Shown: positions 42,883 through 51,347 of the stretch, in pieces | How positions within the stretch are numbered: the stretch's first letter is position 1 | Layout: the number at the start of each line of letters is the position of its first letter | Assembly: GCA_965203985.1 (NCBI GenBank) | Contig: CBDBDS010000005.1 | Span: forward strand, 1 to 64,000 | DNA: 64,000 bases | Origin: Bin87 sp965203985 | Lineage (GTDB): Bacteria; Chloroflexota; Dehalococcoidia; Lucifugimonadales; UBA3495 | Direction: 5' to 3' | Translations under genes and position numbers: made by a program | Notes under the pieces: model-generated | Told to the model about the DNA's origin: nothing | The model's input: only the letters and a program-made list of their open reading frames with translations | The model's database searches: none

Positions 42883-44559
42883 ATGCCGGAGTTTGACTTG
42901 GTAATTCGCGGTGGAACCGTAATCGACGGCACCGGCCTGCCCCGCATCCGCGCCGACGTCGGAATCAAGGACGGGCGGGTGGCCATGATCAGCGGGCGCA
43001 TCAGCTCGGCCGGGGCCAAAGAGCTGGACGCCAGCGGGTGCATCGTCGCGCCGGGCGCGGTGGACCTGCACACGCACTACGATGCGCAACTGAACTGGGA
43101 CCCCTACGCGTCGCTGTCGGGATGGTTCGGCGTGACCTCCCTGACCGTGGGGCAGTGCGGTTTCGGCTTCGCGCCGACGCGGCCCGAGGACCGGGACCTG
43201 AACATGCGCATGATGAACCGCATCGAGGCGATCCCGCTGGAGTCGATGCGCCTGGGCATGCGCTGGGACTGGGAGACCTTCCCCGAATACATGGACAGCC
43301 TGGACCGCCAGGGCCTGGGGGTGAACGTCGGCGCGCTGGTGCCCTTCTCCCCGCTGCGGGGCTACGTGCTGGGCATGATCCCGGCGCGGGAGCGCACCTC
43401 GGTCACCGAGGCCGAGCTGAACCAAATGAAGCAGATCCTGTACGACTCCATGAAGGCGGGGGCGTTCGGGTTGTCCGCCGACAAGAACCTGGAGGACCGC
43501 CCCGAGGACGGCAGCTGGCTGCCCAGCCACGTGGCATCGCCGGAGGAGTTCTACGCGCTGTCCCAGGTCCTGAGCCAGTTCGGCGTCGGCCACCTGGGCT
43601 GGACCATCGGCATCTCCGACGACCGGCCCGGCCAGCGGGAGATGCTGGCGGAGATGGTGCGCATGAGCGGGCGCCCGCTGCACGTCGCGCTGGGCGACGA
43701 GGAGGGCTACGACTGGCTGGAGGAAGTCCGGCAGGAAGGGCTCCCCGTGCTGGCGCAGCAGGGCTCGGTGCCGACCATCGCCGAGTTCAAGCTCTCCGAG
43801 TACAACCTGTTCGACTACATGCCCAACTGGGTGCAGCCGCTGGTGGGCACCAAGGAGGAGCGCATCGCCAAGCTGTCCGAGGACGGCATCCGCTCCGGCA
43901 TGAAACGCGACGTCATCGAGCGGCCCCACGCGCGGACTGACTGGACGCAGGTGCAGGTGGTCGAGGTGGCGCTGGAACGGAACCTCAAATATGAGGGCCT
44001 GTCCATCGCCGACATCGCCGAAGCTGAGGGCAAGCACCCGCTGGACGTGTTCCTGGACATCGCCTTGGACGAGGACCTCGAGACCGAGTTCGCCCACCCG
44101 GCCGGCGGGCAGGGCGACGACGCGCGGGCCGAGCGGCTGGTCAACCCCTTCGTCCACATCTCGGTGTCGGACGGCGGCGCGCACACGCGGTTCCTGGTCA
44201 ACAGCGTGTGGCCGGTGTATTTCCTGGGTCACTGGATCCGCGACAACGAGCTGATGAGCCTGGAGCAGGCGCACCAGAAGATGAGCGCGCTGCCGGCGGC
44301 GTTCTCCGACATGAAGGGTCGTGGCACGCTGCGCGTCGGCGACTATGCCGATGTCATGATCTACAACATGGACGAGCTGGGACTGCTGTACGACAAGCCA
44401 CGGTTCGAGACCGACTTCCCCGGCGGCGAGAAGCGGCTGGTGCAGAAGCCCACCGGCATCCGCTACATCCTGGTCAACGGCGTGGTGACATTCGTCGAGA
44501 ACGAGTGCACCGGCGAGCTGCCCGGCAAGTTGCTGCGCAGCTACGACATGGTCGGATAG
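42883..44559 (+). CDS. N-acyl-D-amino-acid deacylase-family amidohydrolase
   Basis: 558 residues of the D-aminoacylase/amidohydrolase family. It opens with DLVIRGGTVIDGTG, has the metal pair in DLHTHYDAQ, the family's TVGQCGFGFAP loop and the C-terminal SDGGAHTRF metal aspartate, then GRGTLRVGDYADVMIYN. GGAGG precedes the ATG by 8 bases. Such enzymes release free D-amino acids or related compounds; the substrate is unknown. It is monocistronic and ends before a REP-like element. Confidence 0.87.
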   Translation: MPEFDLVIRGGTVIDGTGLPRIRADVGIKDGRVAMISGRISSAGAKELDASGCIVAPGAVDLHTHYDAQLNWDPYASLSGWFGVTSLTVGQCGFGFAPTRPEDRDLNMRMMNRIEAIPLESMRLGMRWDWETFPEYMDSLDRQGLGVNVGALVPFSPLRGYVLGMIPARERTSVTEAELNQMKQILYDSMKAGAFGLSADKNLEDRPEDGSWLPSHVASPEEFYALSQVLSQFGVGHLGWTIGISDDRPGQREMLAEMVRMSGRPLHVALGDEEGYDWLEEVRQEGLPVLAQQGSVPTIAEFKLSEYNLFDYMPNWVQPLVGTKEERIAKLSEDGIRSGMKRDVIERPHARTDWTQVQVVEVALERNLKYEGLSIADIAEAEGKHPLDVFLDIALDEDLETEFAHPAGGQGDDARAERLVNPFVHISVSDGGAHTRFLVNSVWPVYFLGHWIRDNELMSLEQAHQKMSALPAAFSDMKGRGTLRVGDYADVMIYNMDELGLLYDKPRFETDFPGGEKRLVQKPTGIRYILVNGVVTFVENECTGELPGKLLRSYDMVG

Positions 44560-44585
44560 CCCGGTGTCCGAAGACACCCGGGTTT

Positions 44586-44676
44586 GTCATTGCGAGGAGC
44601 AAAGCGACGTGGCAATCTCGCTCAGTGGAAAACGATTGCTCCAACGACGAGATTGCCGCGCTACGTTCGCAATGAC
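44586..44676. repeat. REP-like inverted element
   Basis: GTCATTGCGAGGAGCAAAGC...CAATCTCG on the left and CGAGATTGCCGCGCTACG...CAATGAC on the right form an inverted pair with about 26 bases between. It is the same family as the elements at 6242 and 25188 but without the CACGCG ends. Confidence 0.7.
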
Positions 44677-44697
44677 GGTTTGAGCGGAGACGCGAGC

Positions 44698-44724
44698 GGC
44701 CCCGGAGCGTGAAGTTCCGGGGCC
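44698..44724. terminator. hairpin between convergent amidohydrolase and Rieske genes
   Basis: Perfect stem GGCCCCGGA / TCCGGGGCC with a 9-base loop. The downstream T content is modest (GGTTTCATT), so its strength is uncertain. Confidence 0.5.
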
Positions 44725-44749
44725 GGTTTCATTCCGATGGCCGAGCGAT

Positions 44750-45118
44750 CTATTCGTCCGGCACCAGCGCCACCAGCCGGCCTTCCTGCTGAGTGACGAG
44801 GAATGCCTTCATGCGGAAGTCGGGGTTGTTGACGCAGGTGCCCTCGCCCTTCTCGTACTGCCAGCCGTGGCCGTCGCAGACGAACACCTCGTCGCCCTCG
44901 TCCTCGATCTCGCCGCCCTGGTGCGGGCATATGGTGGACAGCAGCTTGTACCCATCGCGGCCGCGCACCAGGAAATAATTGGCATCGCCCACCTTCACCG
45001 GGGCAGGGAGATCGGTGAAAGCGGACTCCTCGCCCAGTTCCACCCTGACCTTTTTCGATCGGGCCGAGCCGCTGACCTGGCGTAGAGTGACGGTTCCTCT
45101 GCGACGTTCGGTAGTCAT
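44750..45118 (-). CDS. Rieske [2Fe-2S] ferredoxin-like protein
   Basis: 122 residues. The Rieske ligands are C64-P-H66 and C81-D-G-H84 (CPHQGG and CDGHGW). It is a soluble small electron carrier of the kind that serves Rieske-type oxygenases or nitrite reductases. No oxygenase partner is adjacent. The first 25 residues are basic and variable. The gene is divergent from the operon at 45283. Confidence 0.85.
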   Translation of the reverse strand: MTTERRRGTVTLRQVSGSARSKKVRVELGEESAFTDLPAPVKVGDANYFLVRGRDGYKLLSTICPHQGGEIEDEGDEVFVCDGHGWQYEKGEGTCVNNPDFRMKAFLVTQQEGRLVALVPDE

Positions 45119-45282
45119 TGCAACATCCCCTCCCGACGTTGTGCCGGCGCTGTAGTTTGATTGGTGTCGGCGAACGGCGAGAGTATAGCAAAATCTCGAC
45201 GATTTCTGTCCGTCGGTGGCGGTGCAGGGGAACGAATGCTACACTCGCTGAAAATACGAACCGCACAGCGTAGGAGGTTGAC

Positions 45283-46371
45283 ATGGTTGGTCTCGAATCC
45301 GCTACAGACTTGGAAAAATTCGGCCTGAACGTCGGCGCGCCGGCTGTCAAATCGGTGGGCCCGCTGGCCTTTGGACCGGAGGGACTCCTGTTCGTCGGCG
45401 ACAACGTGGGCGCATCGATTTTCGCCATTGACGTCGGCGACACTGACAACGGGGAACCGCAGGACGTGAACCTCGACAACTTCGACGCATCCCTGGCGTC
45501 CTACCTGGGCTGTTCCAGGGAGGATGTGACTATACGGGACATCGTGGCGCATCCGACCTCGGGCAACGTGTACTGTTCCGTCATGCGGGGCAGCGGCGAC
45601 GACGCGGTTCCGGTGATCATCAGGGTGTCGGGCGACGGCTCCATCGGTGACGTATCGCTGGAAGACGTCGCCTTCTCCCAGTACGACATCACGGATGCCG
45701 CCGACGCGGACGACCCCCGCCTGGTCACTCGCATGCAGTTGCGCACGGTGACGGTGACGGACATGTCCTACGTTGACGGCCTGCTCATCGTGGCCGGCAC
45801 CTCCAACGAGGAGTTCACCTCCACCCTGCGGCGGATCCCGTTCCCCTTCAACGGCGAGGCCAGGTCCAACTCGCTGGAGATATTCCACGTGTCCCACGGC
45901 GTGTACGAGACGGCCGCGCCCATCCGCGCCTTTGTGCCCTACCAGGGCAACACCAGCATCCTGGCCAGCTACACCTGCACGCCGGTGGTGCAGTTCACCC
46001 TGGCCGATTTCGACACCGAAAAGCACGTCATGGGCAAGACCGTGGCCGAGCTGGGCTCCCACAACCATCCGATTGACCTGATCTCCTACGAGCACGACGG
46101 CGGCGAGTACCTGCTGGTGTGCAACGACCGGCACCCGCTGTTCAAGATCGCGTGCAAGGACATCGACGGGCAGGGTCCGCTCACGGTGCCGGATGACTCG
46201 CTGGACGCCTCGCCGGCCGACCCGGTCACGCCGGGCGTGGGCGTGCCGCGCCAGTTGCTGCCCCATCCCGGCGTCAAGCGCATGGCGAACCTCAACGGCG
46301 ACGCCGTGGTGATGCTCCAGCAGGACGATGACGGCAGCCACCTGCGCACCTACGCCACCGCGACGCTGTGA
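45283..46371 (+). CDS. hypothetical protein, possible beta-propeller
   Basis: A 362-residue protein without a signal peptide or membrane segment. Repeated patterns (GPLAFGPEGLLFVGDNVGAS, DIVAHPTSGNVYCSV, MSYVDGLLIVAGTS) suggest a beta-propeller or NHL-like fold. AGGAGG seven bases before the ATG sets the start. It is the first gene of a two-gene operon: its stop overlaps the start of the next gene. Function unknown. Confidence 0.65.
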   Translation: MVGLESATDLEKFGLNVGAPAVKSVGPLAFGPEGLLFVGDNVGASIFAIDVGDTDNGEPQDVNLDNFDASLASYLGCSREDVTIRDIVAHPTSGNVYCSVMRGSGDDAVPVIIRVSGDGSIGDVSLEDVAFSQYDITDAADADDPRLVTRMQLRTVTVTDMSYVDGLLIVAGTSNEEFTSTLRRIPFPFNGEARSNSLEIFHVSHGVYETAAPIRAFVPYQGNTSILASYTCTPVVQFTLADFDTEKHVMGKTVAELGSHNHPIDLISYEHDGGEYLLVCNDRHPLFKIACKDIDGQGPLTVPDDSLDASPADPVTPGVGVPRQLLPHPGVKRMANLNGDAVVMLQQDDDGSHLRTYATATL

Positions 46372-47459
46372 CCCACGGCCGCGACCTGCAACTGGAGTGG
46401 GCGCAGCACGAGGGACGCGACTGCCTGAAGATCAGCGGCTGGACCGGGGCTGAGCTTCGCGAGTCCGGAGGGCCGGACGCCGGCGCATTGTCCCGGCGTC
46501 TGGCCGTATATCCCAGCGAGGCCCTGACTTCAGGGGGCGGTAAGCCGACCGTTCCGCCGGTGGCCGGCCGGTTCATGGCCGAAGGCGGGTCAGTATGCTT
46601 CGTGCCGCGCTTCCCTTTCGCCGGCGGGGTACGCTATTCCCTGCTGGTCAAGTCCGCCGGCGACACGGAACCCGCCGCGGTCCGGGAGATCGTGCGGCCA
46701 TTGCCGGACGTCGATTCCACCACGGAGGTCGTGGCGATATACCCCACCGCCGCCGAGTTGCCGGTCAACCTGCTGCGGGTGTACGTGCACTTCTCCGCCC
46801 CGATGAGCGAGGGCTGGGCGGCGCGCGCGATAACGGTCCGTCTCGCCGACACCGGCGAAACCCTGGACGACGTCATCCTGCCGCCCGAGCCGGAGTTATG
46901 GGATGCCCGGCGCAAACGCCTGACCATGCTGCTGGATCCCGGTCGCATCAAGCGCGGCCTGGTGCCCAACCTGGAGTTCGGTTACCCGCTGGTGGAGAGC
47001 ACGACGGTCCGCATCTCCGTCGACCCGGCCTTTCGCGACGCCACGGGTAAACCGCTCAAGGCCGGTGCAGAACGCAGCTACAGCATCGGGCCGGCTCTGC
47101 GCTCGCGCATTGACCCTACCGCCTGGCGGTTGACCGCTCCGGCTGCGGGGTCGCACGACCCGCTCCGGGTTGAGTTCGGCCGGCCGCTGGACCACGGCCT
47201 TTTGCAGCACTGCCTGTCCGTTCAGGACGCCGGGGGCCAGGCCGTTGTAGGCAAGGTAGAGATTGGTGAGGGTGAGTGCGGCTGGAGCTTCACGCCGGAC
47301 ATCCCGTGGGATGCCGGCGAGTACAAGCTAGTCGTTGAACCGCGCCTGGAGGACGTGGCCGGAAATACGCCGGTGCGGGTGTTTGATCGGGATATTACGA
47401 AGGAGGAGGATGCGCCAGGGGAGCCAGGGGCGGTTGTAGTCAGTTTCGCGTGCTTCTAA
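46368..47459 (+). CDS. hypothetical protein with Ig-like (SbsA-type) segments
   Basis: 363 residues from a GTG that overlaps the preceding stop by four bases (GTGA). The central part LRVYVHFSAPMSEGWAARAI resembles the SbsA-type Ig-like domain (Big_5), and a second similar stretch is near the end (DPLRVEFGRPLDHGLLQHCL). There is no visible signal peptide. It is probably co-translated with the propeller-like protein upstream. The role is unknown. Confidence 0.6.
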   Translation: MTHGRDLQLEWAQHEGRDCLKISGWTGAELRESGGPDAGALSRRLAVYPSEALTSGGGKPTVPPVAGRFMAEGGSVCFVPRFPFAGGVRYSLLVKSAGDTEPAAVREIVRPLPDVDSTTEVVAIYPTAAELPVNLLRVYVHFSAPMSEGWAARAITVRLADTGETLDDVILPPEPELWDARRKRLTMLLDPGRIKRGLVPNLEFGYPLVESTTVRISVDPAFRDATGKPLKAGAERSYSIGPALRSRIDPTAWRLTAPAAGSHDPLRVEFGRPLDHGLLQHCLSVQDAGGQAVVGKVEIGEGECGWSFTPDIPWDAGEYKLVVEPRLEDVAGNTPVRVFDRDITKEEDAPGEPGAVVVSFACF

Positions 47460-47601
47460 ACGCGTCTGGATTTGGCTGAGGCACAGGGGTCTACTATTGT
47501 CGGGTTACAGCTCACTATGTGGACCACGATGGCGTAGGCGATGAGGCCCGGCGTCGCAGCGGCTAACTCCACCACGTTTGTCCCGCGAGCAGGAGCAAAT
47601 T

Positions 47602-48066
47602 ATGGGTGTTTCCACTGTGCTGCCGATAGTGATATCCGTCGTATCTGCGGCGATCGCGATCATCGCGGTTTGGCAGAGTTGGAGACTGCAGAATCGGCAG
47701 TGGAGGAGGGACGAAATAGAGACTCGACGGGACGTGCTGCGACGCTTCTTTGCTTATCGCTACCGTTTGACCGATTCTTTGCGTGGTACCGATGCAGAGC
47801 CGTTCATAGCGTTGCATGAAGCGTGGATTGTATTCGCCGGTTTTCCCGAGGTGACGGCTGCGTTAGCCAAATTGCACAATGATCTGGGCAAGAGTGGCAT
47901 GTTGGCTCGTAACGTCACCGCATTGATTAGGGCAATGGCAACTGCTGCGAATATCTCGACTCAGCAAACGGTATCCCAGCGTCAACACGTTCTAAACCTG
48001 GTCACCCACTCGTGGGTGCGCCCACGCTTCTCACCCGGCCCACCAGCCAGACCAGCGTTGCGCTGA
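47602..48066 (+). CDS. hypothetical membrane-anchored protein
   Basis: About 154 residues from the ATG at 47602. One N-terminal transmembrane helix (VLPIVISVVSAAIAIIAVW), then a charged helical domain (WRRDEIETRRDVLRRFFAYRYRL). The last about 25 residues (from HVLNLVTHSW) look like out-of-family sequence, so the C-terminus may be truncated or replaced. No partner gene. Confidence 0.45.
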   Translation: MGVSTVLPIVISVVSAAIAIIAVWQSWRLQNRQWRRDEIETRRDVLRRFFAYRYRLTDSLRGTDAEPFIALHEAWIVFAGFPEVTAALAKLHNDLGKSGMLARNVTALIRAMATAANISTQQTVSQRQHVLNLVTHSWVRPRFSPGPPARPALR

Positions 48067-48246
48067 GTACAAAATTGCCTGCGAACACGTGGACGGCCGC
48101 GTCCAAGCTCCCGAACTGGTCGTCGGCGGAGGCTGCCAAGGGTAGGCCGCCGATTCTGTCGCTTCGGTTCTAACAGCGGGGCGATGTCGGCTGTTAAGCA
48201 CACAGGGTGAGCGCTCATGCCTACCGGCTTGCGGGATTGCCGGGGG

Positions 48247-48280
48247 TACATTTGCATGGATGCACAGGATGGGGAGGATG
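48247..48280 (+). repeat. CAGGAT-type repeat end, solo copy
   Basis: TACATTTGCATGGATGCACA followed by GGATGGGGAGGATG. It matches the complement of the 6305-6343 copy and the left flank of the GxxExxY gene (58202-58233). Confidence 0.55.
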
Positions 48281-48351
48281 TTGACAATGCTGGACAGGTG
48301 CGATTTCGCCATCGGTGCAGCTTTCGTAACGGAAGGCTGCCGGCTGCCCCC

Positions 48352-48400
48352 GAAACAACTTTGTAACATTTACGTCATTCGTCCGTAACACCGGATACCT
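48352..48400 (+). promoter_or_regulatory. 11-bp-periodic GlnR-box-like array upstream of amt 2
   Basis: GAAAC 48352, GTAAC 48363, GTCAT 48374, GTAAC 48385 and a weaker TACCT 48396, each exactly 11 bases apart. It is the same kind of array as at 33806 upstream of the other amt gene. It ends 139 bases before the amt 2 start. The gap 48067-48539 otherwise holds a repeat and no gene. Confidence 0.6.
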
Positions 48401-48539
48401 AAATTTATGCGGTAAATACTTGGCCGATCCACGCATCGCGGTGCCACCGTTCCCGGCATGGTCATCCGCTCCCGAGCGGGCCGCGACGGCGATGCGACTA
48501 ACCACGATTAGCGGTCAACGTCAGTGGGGAGATAGAGAT

Positions 48540-49760
48540 ATGGAGTTCAGCGAATTTGAAGTGCTGTCGTTTCTGATTTCGGCGGCCCTGGTGTTCCTGA
48601 TGGTGCCCGGCCTGGCGCTGTTCTACGGCGGGCTGGTGCGCCACAAGAACGTAATCGGCACGATGATGCACTCCATCACCGCCATCGGTGTGGTCAGCGT
48701 GCTGTGGGTGCTCTGGGGCTACAGCCTCGCCTTCAGCACCAGCGTCGGCGGCCTGGGCTTCGTGGGCGACCTGGGCAAGTTCGGCATGGTCGGCGTCGGA
48801 CTGGACGAACAGGCCTTCATGATCTTCCAGGGCATGTTCGCCATCATCACCGTGGCGCTGATCGCCGGCGGGTTCGCCGAGCGGTTCAAGTTTCAGTCCT
48901 ACATCATCTTCGCCGCCCTGTGGGTGACCATTGTGTACGCCCCGCTGTGCCACTGGGTTTGGGGCGGCGGATGGCTCGGCAAACTGGGCCCACTGCTGGG
49001 GATGAGCGAAGCCGGATTTGCCCTGGACTTTGCCGGCGGCACCGTGGTCCACATCGCATCGGGCACGGCCGCCCTGGCCGCCGCTCTGATCGTGGGGCGT
49101 CGCAGCGGCTTCGGCACGGCGACCCTGGCTCCCGACAACGTTCCGCTGGTGCTGCTGGGCGCCGGCCTGCTGTGGTTCGGCTGGTTCGGCTTCAACGCCG
49201 GCAGCAGCTTCGATCTGACCACCGAGAGCGCGGCCAACGCCTTCGTGGTTACCAACGTGGCGGCAGCCACCGCCATGTCCTCCTGGTCCATCATCTCCTG
49301 GTTCATCACCAAGCGCCCGTCGGCCAGCGGTGCCGCCGCGGGCGCAGTTGCCGGCCTGGTGGCGATCACTCCCGCCGCGGGCTTTGTGGGCGTCATGCCC
49401 GCCATCATTATCGGCGCCGGGGCCGGCGGAGCCTGCTTCATCGCCGTCGAGCTGATGCACAAGTTCCGCATCGACGACTCCCTCGACGTGTTTGGCATCC
49501 ACGGCATCGGCGGCATGTGGGGCGCGCTGGCGACGGGAATTTTCGTCGGCATCGGCTTCGGCGCGCTGGACGCCGACGTCACGCGCATCGAGCAAATCCT
49601 GTACCAGATTATCGGCATCGCCGCCGCCTTCGCCTGGTCATTCGTGATTTCCGCCATCATCCTGCTGGCATTGAAGTACACCATCGGCCTCCGCGTTTCC
49701 GACCAGGAAGAGGAGATCGGCGTGGACCTGACGCAGCATGGCGAGAGGATGAACATCTAG
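48540..49760 (+). CDS. amt: ammonium transporter 2
   Basis: A 406-residue Amt/MEP ammonium channel. Signature stretches: LVFLMVPGLALFYGGLVRHKN, PLCHWVWGGGWLGKLG, VVHIASGTAALAAALIVGRR (pore histidine), FGWFGFNAGSSF and FGIHGIGGMWGALATG (second pore histidine). The start at 48540 has GGGGAGA upstream; earlier in-frame ATGs have no ribosome site. It differs clearly from amt 1, so this is not a recent duplication. It sits about 1.6 kb upstream of the glutamine synthetase gene. Confidence 0.93.
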   Translation: MEFSEFEVLSFLISAALVFLMVPGLALFYGGLVRHKNVIGTMMHSITAIGVVSVLWVLWGYSLAFSTSVGGLGFVGDLGKFGMVGVGLDEQAFMIFQGMFAIITVALIAGGFAERFKFQSYIIFAALWVTIVYAPLCHWVWGGGWLGKLGPLLGMSEAGFALDFAGGTVVHIASGTAALAAALIVGRRSGFGTATLAPDNVPLVLLGAGLLWFGWFGFNAGSSFDLTTESAANAFVVTNVAAATAMSSWSIISWFITKRPSASGAAAGAVAGLVAITPAAGFVGVMPAIIIGAGAGGACFIAVELMHKFRIDDSLDVFGIHGIGGMWGALATGIFVGIGFGALDADVTRIEQILYQIIGIAAAFAWSFVISAIILLALKYTIGLRVSDQEEEIGVDLTQHGERMNI

Positions 49761-49895
49761 GTTGATTTGTCGGCTGGGTGGACTACAAGCAGAACGCCGC
49801 GGACGACCTGCACATGTGGCGCTTCCCATCAAATTCTTCAAGCGCTTCGACGCCTGACGCCCGGTGATACAATTGCCACATGCTGCGGCGAGAGC

Positions 49896-49935
49896 AGTGC
49901 AGTAGGGGCGAATGATCATTCGCCCCTACTGCACT
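49896..49935. repeat. 40-bp perfect palindrome (GGGGCGAAT type)
   Basis: Arms AGTGCAGTAGGGGCGAATGA and TCATTCGCCCCTACTGCACT are exact complements with no loop. A shorter, imperfect version follows the toxin gene at 31953-31978. It lies 22 bases before the start of the next gene. Confidence 0.8.
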
Positions 49936-49957
49936 TGCAACACGCGGGGAAGATGAT

Positions 49958-50491
49958 ATGGCTGCCGACAATCTGAAGAGCCTGCGGGAAAGAGCTTGGG
50001 CCATCTACAACGCCGATATCAAGCATCTGGTGGAACCGGAGCACAAGAACAAGTACCTGGTGTTGAACGTGGACACCGGGGATTATGAAATCGACGCCCG
50101 CCTGGGGCAGGCCAGCGCTCGAATGCTGGAGCGGTTTCAGATACCTAGGGACGAAAAACCGCCCTTCTTTGCCTTCCGCATCGGACACCCGACGACTTTC
50201 GACAAGCGCCCCCGGATCAAAGGGACGCCGATCACGCCCGAAGAGTGGCCAAACAGCTTGCCCGGACGTGCCCATGCTATTTACGACGCCAAAATCAAGC
50301 ATCTGGTGGAGCCGGAGCACCATGGCAAGTACCTAGTGATGCACATGGAAACCCACGAGTACGAGATTGACAACAGCCTGGCCCAGGCCATCCTGCGGAT
50401 GCTGGAACGGTTCCAGATACCGAAAGGCGAAAAGCCGCCCTTCTTTGGATTCCGTGTCGGCTACCCAACCGCACACGACGGACGGGCATAG
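49958..50491 (+). CDS. domain-duplicated partner of a retropepsin-like protease
   Basis: A 177-residue protein that is an internal tandem duplication. Both halves contain IYxAxIKHLVEPEHxxKYLV, then YEID and MLERFQIP, ending in PPFFxFRxGxPT (about residues 15-80 and 107-172). Single-domain proteins of this kind are usually encoded directly upstream of small retropepsin-like genes, and that is the case here: the next gene starts 11 bases later. Function unknown, possibly an inhibitor or antitoxin of the protease. Confidence 0.7.
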   Translation: MAADNLKSLRERAWAIYNADIKHLVEPEHKNKYLVLNVDTGDYEIDARLGQASARMLERFQIPRDEKPPFFAFRIGHPTTFDKRPRIKGTPITPEEWPNSLPGRAHAIYDAKIKHLVEPEHHGKYLVMHMETHEYEIDNSLAQAILRMLERFQIPKGEKPPFFGFRVGYPTAHDGRA

Positions 50492-50502
50492 GAGAAGCGG
50501 CG

Positions 50503-50913
50503 ATGCCGGTTCACGGTCGGGTCAACGGCGATGCCCAGCGCATTACCATACGAGTCAGCGTCTCCAACGGCGAGCAACCGTATCGCGAGATTGAGTTTGA
50601 GGTTGATACCGCCAGCGACGAAGGGCTGGCTATGCCACCGCCGGACATCGCGGAGCTCGGCCTCGCGCGGTCGGTTGATATGGACTACAGGTACAATGGC
50701 GCGTCCGGTGGCACGCCAACCTATGTTGCTCAAGTGGAATGGCACGACGGCCCGATACCCGTGACCGTCGTGGAGACGGAGCGTCCGGCCTATGTGGGCA
50801 TGGGCCTGCTGTGGGACAGTTATCTTTCGGCGTACCTCTTCCCCAACGGCGCCGTTACCGTCAGCCGCATGGTGCATTGGGACGACATCAAGCGCGAGGC
50901 GGAAGAGGAGTGA
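50503..50913 (+). CDS. retropepsin-like protease with variant active site
   Basis: 136 residues of the clan AA retropepsin-like family. The strand IEFEVDTASDEGLAMPPPDI carries the active-site position, but it reads DTAS where DTGS or DTGF is usual, so catalysis may be altered. The second part YVGMGLLWDSYLSAYLF matches the family's LIGxxLL region. It is cotranscribed with the duplicated partner upstream and precedes a HicB-like gene by five bases. Confidence 0.65.
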   Translation: MPVHGRVNGDAQRITIRVSVSNGEQPYREIEFEVDTASDEGLAMPPPDIAELGLARSVDMDYRYNGASGGTPTYVAQVEWHDGPIPVTVVETERPAYVGMGLLWDSYLSAYLFPNGAVTVSRMVHWDDIKREAEEE

Positions 50914-50918
50914 GTGCA

Positions 50919-51275
50919 ATGGCAAAGTACGAAGTGGTGCTGGTCAAATACCCAAACCTTGACTACCCGGATAATCTTTGGTGGACGGCCATCTGTCCCG
51001 CCATGCGTGGCTGCGTCTCCGACGGCCAGACGCGTGAGGAAGCGTTGCTGATGATTGCCGACGCCATGGCGCTGTACCTGGAGCCGGGAACGAGCTGGGA
51101 AGTTGTGGTTTTAGAAGGTGCGCAGGCGCAGGCGGAGAAGGAGACTGTGCTGGCCGAATGCCATGAAGAAGGGGGAGTTACCGAAGTGCATCGGGTCGAA
51201 CCGCGGTTTATGACTGAAGAAGAAATTCGCAGATACGATCGGCATCTTGATCCTGTTGAGTCTCCGATTGTTTGA
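50919..51275 (+). CDS. HicB-like antitoxin family protein
   Basis: A 118-residue protein from the ATG at 50919. YEVVLVKYPNLDYPDNLWWTAICPAMRGCVSDGQTREEALLMI is laid out like HicB, a partial RNase H-like fold, with GCVSDGQTREEAL as the typical motif. No HicA toxin gene is adjacent. It looks like the third gene of an operon with the retropepsin-like protease. The C-terminal part (from VTEVHRVE) is variable. Confidence 0.65.
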   Translation: MAKYEVVLVKYPNLDYPDNLWWTAICPAMRGCVSDGQTREEALLMIADAMALYLEPGTSWEVVVLEGAQAQAEKETVLAECHEEGGVTEVHRVEPRFMTEEEIRRYDRHLDPVESPIV

Positions 51276-51347
51276 TGCCCCCGTATTTCCGCCCTGGACG
51301 GCAACATTCCGCCCCGTTTCAGAAACTAAAGCATCAGGAGATGTCCC

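Noticed and set aside
42865..44577. A 570-codon open frame on the minus strand
   Set aside because: It lies wholly antisense to the well-supported D-aminoacylase-family gene and shows only His/Gln-rich shadow composition.
45283..47459. Attempt to see the two genes as one split gene
   Set aside because: The stop and GTG overlap by four bases and each protein has its own fold pattern, so they are two coupled genes.
51276..51347. A GlnR-like array directly before glnA
   Set aside because: Blocks such as GCAAC and AAACT occur, but the intermediate 11-base positions do not fit, so it is not reported as a site.
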